64,000 bases of DNA, taken from assembly GCA_964017195.1 (NCBI GenBank), contig OZ024896.1, forward strand, positions 31,097,430-31,161,429, in the 5' to 3' direction. Origin of the DNA: Siderastrea radians (lineage: Eukaryota; Cnidaria; Anthozoa; Scleractinia; Rhizangiidae). The notes below the pieces were generated by a model that saw nothing but the letters and a program-made list of their open reading frames with translations, made no database searches and was not told the origin of the DNA. Positions 60,935 through 64,000 of the stretch are shown one piece after another (position 1 is the stretch's first letter; each line of letters begins with the position of its first letter). Position numbers and translations under genes: made by a program.

Positions 60935-61649
60935 CCACTAAATGGAACAGTACATTTTTTCTACAAACAAACCACGCGTTTCATCAAAGAGCATCGTATT
61001 AGTCTGGTGACGCAAACAGTACAGTTATATTGCGTAACTCCGGTAAAACCGATAAAAGAGGAATACCTCTGAAGGTATTCCTTTTTTTTTCAAAAAATAT
61101 CCAGTGTAAAGGACTGTCCTTTTTGATTTCCCACAGAAACAACCAGTTTTTCCGCACAAAAGGAAAGCGCTCCTTATCCAGTGAGATAGACGTAATTCAC
61201 TTACTTGCTTGGTGAGAAATGAATAAAAAAGTAACTCAGTTTATTTTGGAGTCTAACCGTTCTAGCGTACTAAACACTAATTGGTGACACTGGTGAAAGA
61301 ATTAATATTTACAATAAAATTTGAATTTATGCGAAGGAAGGGGATGACCTTGACCAGTTCTAGTTCCTCACGGTCAGCGTGACAGAGCAGCTGGAACTGA
61401 ACTACAAAAATAACCGGTTTAACCCCCCTTCCTGTTTAGACATTAATCAACCAAGGTTTCTTTTTTCCACTGCGCCTGAACACCTGTTCAATTTATTCCG
61501 CTAAATAAAACTTTAATTCGAGATCAGTCAACGAAAGATAAAGAAAAATATGTAGTTGGAAAGCAAGATTCAAAATTAAGGCTAATTCTTGATCAGTGTT
61601 ATCCTTCTCAGAAAAACCAAAAACCGCCCACCCCTCCCCCCTCCTCCCC

Positions 61650-61673
61650 CCCCCCCACACACACACACACAAG
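61650..61673. repeat. C-tract and (CA)n microsatellite
   Basis: A run of C followed by ACACACAC. Confidence 0.85.
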
Positions 61674-61826
61674 CGAAAGAGACTACTCGTCCACGCCCGT
61701 GTAATAGGGTAGTTACACGCGTGACCTGGAAATAGTTGTTAGAACCGGAGAGTTGCTCACTCGCTTGCGTTTTCCTTCATGTTTCTATCGCACTGTTATC
61801 AAATGAAAACCATGTATCACTTATTG

Positions 61827-63071
61827 CTATGTTAATCTATCCAGTGTAAGTAAATCAAACAGTTCCCTACATTCTCTTTCAATGATCCGGGTTCGTTCGA
61901 TAGGCGCTTCCTTACGCCATCTTTCTACGTTCGCTGTTGAATTTCGAACTGAAGAGTAAGGGTTATTTGACTCTTGTTCAAGCGTTTCTTTGTTTGGATT
62001 TGTAACTTGCACAATCCATTGAATCAAGTTCTCTGGCATTTCAAATCCGGCAAACTTGTAAATCTCTTGGACCGTTTTTACAGGGGAAAAAGCGATGTCT
62101 TTGTAACGCACCATTTTGTAATGTTGTTTCAAGCTCTCCTCGAGGTTCGCACCGTACTTCACGTTCTCAATGATACCCTTGCAGATCCCGCGTGCTTGAC
62201 GAGGAAAACGAGGGGACTGATAGTCGTTAATCCAAGTACGCTTGATGCGAGAGTTGATACTCCCTCGGGGATCGCGAACAACATGCAAAAGTTTAACTTC
62301 CGTGTCTGGATTGTCGTAAATAATCTTTGGAAAAATACTAGAGAGTTTTCGCTCAGGGACACGCACCATAGCTACTTTAGTGACGCTGTGTTTAAAATAG
62401 CGGGAACAAGCTTCTTCAATGACTTTGGGTATTGACGAAGGATCTGGACAAAACTTTTTCTGTTCATTGGTCTTGTTGCATATTGGAGGAGACTGAAAAG
62501 GATTTTTTAATAACCCAGGCGCCCATTTTTTTGAAGTGCTAGCGAGGAATTTTAAAACTGTTGGGTTGCCAACGAAATGGCAACTCATAAGCGCGCTTAT
62601 AACATCTCTGACATCTTTTGTGGAGTTTCTGCCAGTTTCCGCCCTCGACCAGTCTCGTGTTATCCACAGCGGTTCATACACAGAAAAGATATTTGGATCT
62701 TCGCTAAACAGGTTCGTCAGAAACGTTGTGCCCGAGCGATCGTCTCCGAAGATCACCAAGCTTCGTCTTTTCTCGGGTGTTTTCGTCGTTTGAAGCACGG
62801 GGGTCATTGGCTGTGAAGTCCCCCCGTCGGACGATGGTTTTGCTGTATCTTTGATGGACTTTGGGATATTTTCAGAGAGACCTCGTGAGTGGTCGGTAAA
62901 GCAGATCGGACTAAAACAGGAACAAGGTTGTTTATCCTCACTGCCTGTCTGTTCTTCACCGTGACATTCGTATACCAAATGATGGCTTTTTAGAGCCATG
63001 AATGTGGACAAAGCTCCGATTAGAAAGACAACGGCTCCGAAGAAGCGAAAAAGGAAACGTAACCGAACCAT
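61827..63071 (-). CDS. Golgi carbohydrate 6-O-sulfotransferase-like protein
   Basis: 414 aa in one coding exon. Residues 6-27 form a single N-terminal membrane anchor (type II, Golgi). A Ser/Thr/Pro-rich stem of about 75 residues follows, then the sulfotransferase domain. The 5'-phosphosulfate loop is RSGTTF at 112-117, followed by VYEPLW; the 3'-phosphate site is HVVRDPRGSINSR at about 263-275. This pattern is that of the CHST1/CHST3/CHST7-type enzymes, which transfer sulfate from PAPS to the 6-hydroxyl of GlcNAc, Gal or GalNAc in glycans; the exact acceptor cannot be told. Possible N-glycosylation sites are N149 and N199. An in-frame ATG lies 15 codons upstream (63,116), but a good splice acceptor (TGCATTTCAG, ending at 63,094) falls between the two, so 63,071 is preferred. 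Confidence 0.88.
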   Translation of the reverse strand: MVRLRFLFRFFGAVVFLIGALSTFMALKSHHLVYECHGEEQTGSEDKQPCSCFSPICFTDHSRGLSENIPKSIKDTAKPSSDGGTSQPMTPVLQTTKTPEKRRSLVIFGDDRSGTTFLTNLFSEDPNIFSVYEPLWITRDWSRAETGRNSTKDVRDVISALMSCHFVGNPTVLKFLASTSKKWAPGLLKNPFQSPPICNKTNEQKKFCPDPSSIPKVIEEACSRYFKHSVTKVAMVRVPERKLSSIFPKIIYDNPDTEVKLLHVVRDPRGSINSRIKRTWINDYQSPRFPRQARGICKGIIENVKYGANLEESLKQHYKMVRYKDIAFSPVKTVQEIYKFAGFEMPENLIQWIVQVTNPNKETLEQESNNPYSSVRNSTANVERWRKEAPIERTRIIERECRELFDLLTLDRLT

Positions 63072-63093
63072 TAGGGTGTGGCTTGATTTCAAC

Positions 63094-64000
63094 CTGAAAT
63101 GCATAACCAACATCAAAGAAAAATAAATTGTTTAAATTTCGGGTACAAAGAAACATACATCTTTTCAGCGAAAGAGAAAATAACTATAAAACGCGCGGCA
63201 ACGTTCTCTTGTTCTACTGTATTTGGAACTGAATTTCGCAAATTTATTGAGTCGTTCGCCTGTCCAGTCGTCTTAACTTTTTTTTACAATACACCCTGCA
63301 ACATACCTGCCAGGGAAGAACGCCAATATTCCTCAGTTCCAAAATTATCACTTACTAAAAAATATGAAATAATTCAATAAAATAACACAACAGCACCATA
63401 GAAAGGTACTGCTTTGCTCACGCTTAACGAGGATTTACAAGCCGAGGAGACATTTACGTATACGAGACACTGATTTTTTTTCATGCCCTCGACACTTGCA
63501 AAAAAGAAAATCATCCCTAAACTCTTGGCAAATAAATCAAAATAAAAAATAAATGGAAATGAGCAGTGGCACATCCAAAAGGTGGCTCTTCGTCCACTGT
63601 CTCCAGTCGAATTGGAATTTAAAATTAAACTGTTTAAATCATTTTTAGCGCTAGATTAAGGGATTTTCCATTTCAGATGAAAGTTTCCCATTTAAGGTGA
63701 CCTAGACAAAACAGAACACTGACTTAATATGCTATTGTTTCAGTGCAACTTAAATCGGAAACATCGAAAGCTGAAACTATACAATGCATAATTCTAACAC
63801 AAAAGGGCTAAACTGATAATAAGCAAAAGCTGATACAAATCCTAAGCCGATACAGAAAACGTACATTTGATGAAAGATTTCTGTTTTAGCAAACAGATGA
63901 CAGTTCCAACAAGAAGAAGGTGTTTGTGTATACTGAGGAAAGTTAACTTTGGTGGCTCCACTGAAAGCAAATATATTCAAACAAGAGAGGATATGCTGAC
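63094..64000. other. Upstream region of the sulfotransferase gene
   Basis: Probably an intron behind a non-coding first exon not identified here. CAACAGCACCATAGAAAGGT near 63,387 is a trace of the 106-bp satellite found in the EF-hand array. No gene was seen. Confidence 0.45.

Noticed and set aside
60729..61002. Frames on both strands near 60.8-61.0 kb
   Set aside because: They overlap the 200-bp MITE with 9-bp target duplications.

Overview
This is eukaryotic animal DNA. It is AT-rich, sparse in genes, and full of small inverted-repeat transposons (MITEs). The V-ATPase gene structure, tRNA-derived SINE, L1/Tx1-type retrotransposon and intronless EF-hand genes suggest a cnidarian, most likely a stony coral or other anthozoan. 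That assignment is inference; nothing here names the species.

Region 1 (about 1-32 kb) is a tandem array of short intronless genes for a four-EF-hand, calmodulin-sized protein of 161-167 aa. There are seven apparently intact genes: A1, B1, C1, A2, B2, C2 and D. There are also a truncated copy, a frameshifted copy and a 3' scrap of the A type. A and B lie on the minus strand; C and D lie on the plus strand. The A-B-C module of about 10 kb occurs twice, with an offset of 17.2-17.6 kb, and shorter A-type duplicons of about 5.2 kb sit between the two modules. A satellite-like repeat of about 106 bp and several MITE families fill the spaces. The seven intact genes have a TATA motif about 93-123 bp upstream of the start codon.

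Region 2 (about 33-59 kb) is one complete ten-exon minus-strand gene for the V-ATPase 21 kDa proteolipid subunit c'' (ATP6V0B). Its 215 codons are spread over 23.8 kb. Its introns carry a 5'-truncated L1/Tx1-like LINE with a 15-bp target duplication, SINEs, Tc1/mariner-like and TTAA-flanked MITEs, a piggyBac fossil, and a 6.07-kb fold-back structure with arms of about 2 kb. The octamer TACATGTA is strongly over-represented in this region only.

Region 3 (about 59-64 kb) holds more fold-back elements, including a 200-bp element with a 9-bp target duplication. It also holds a minus-strand Golgi carbohydrate sulfotransferase gene of 414-429 aa.

The EF-hand array looks like a lineage-specific calcium-binding family under active duplication, with different copies evolving under different constraint. 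The V-ATPase and sulfotransferase are ordinary housekeeping and secretory-pathway genes with no evident functional tie to the array.
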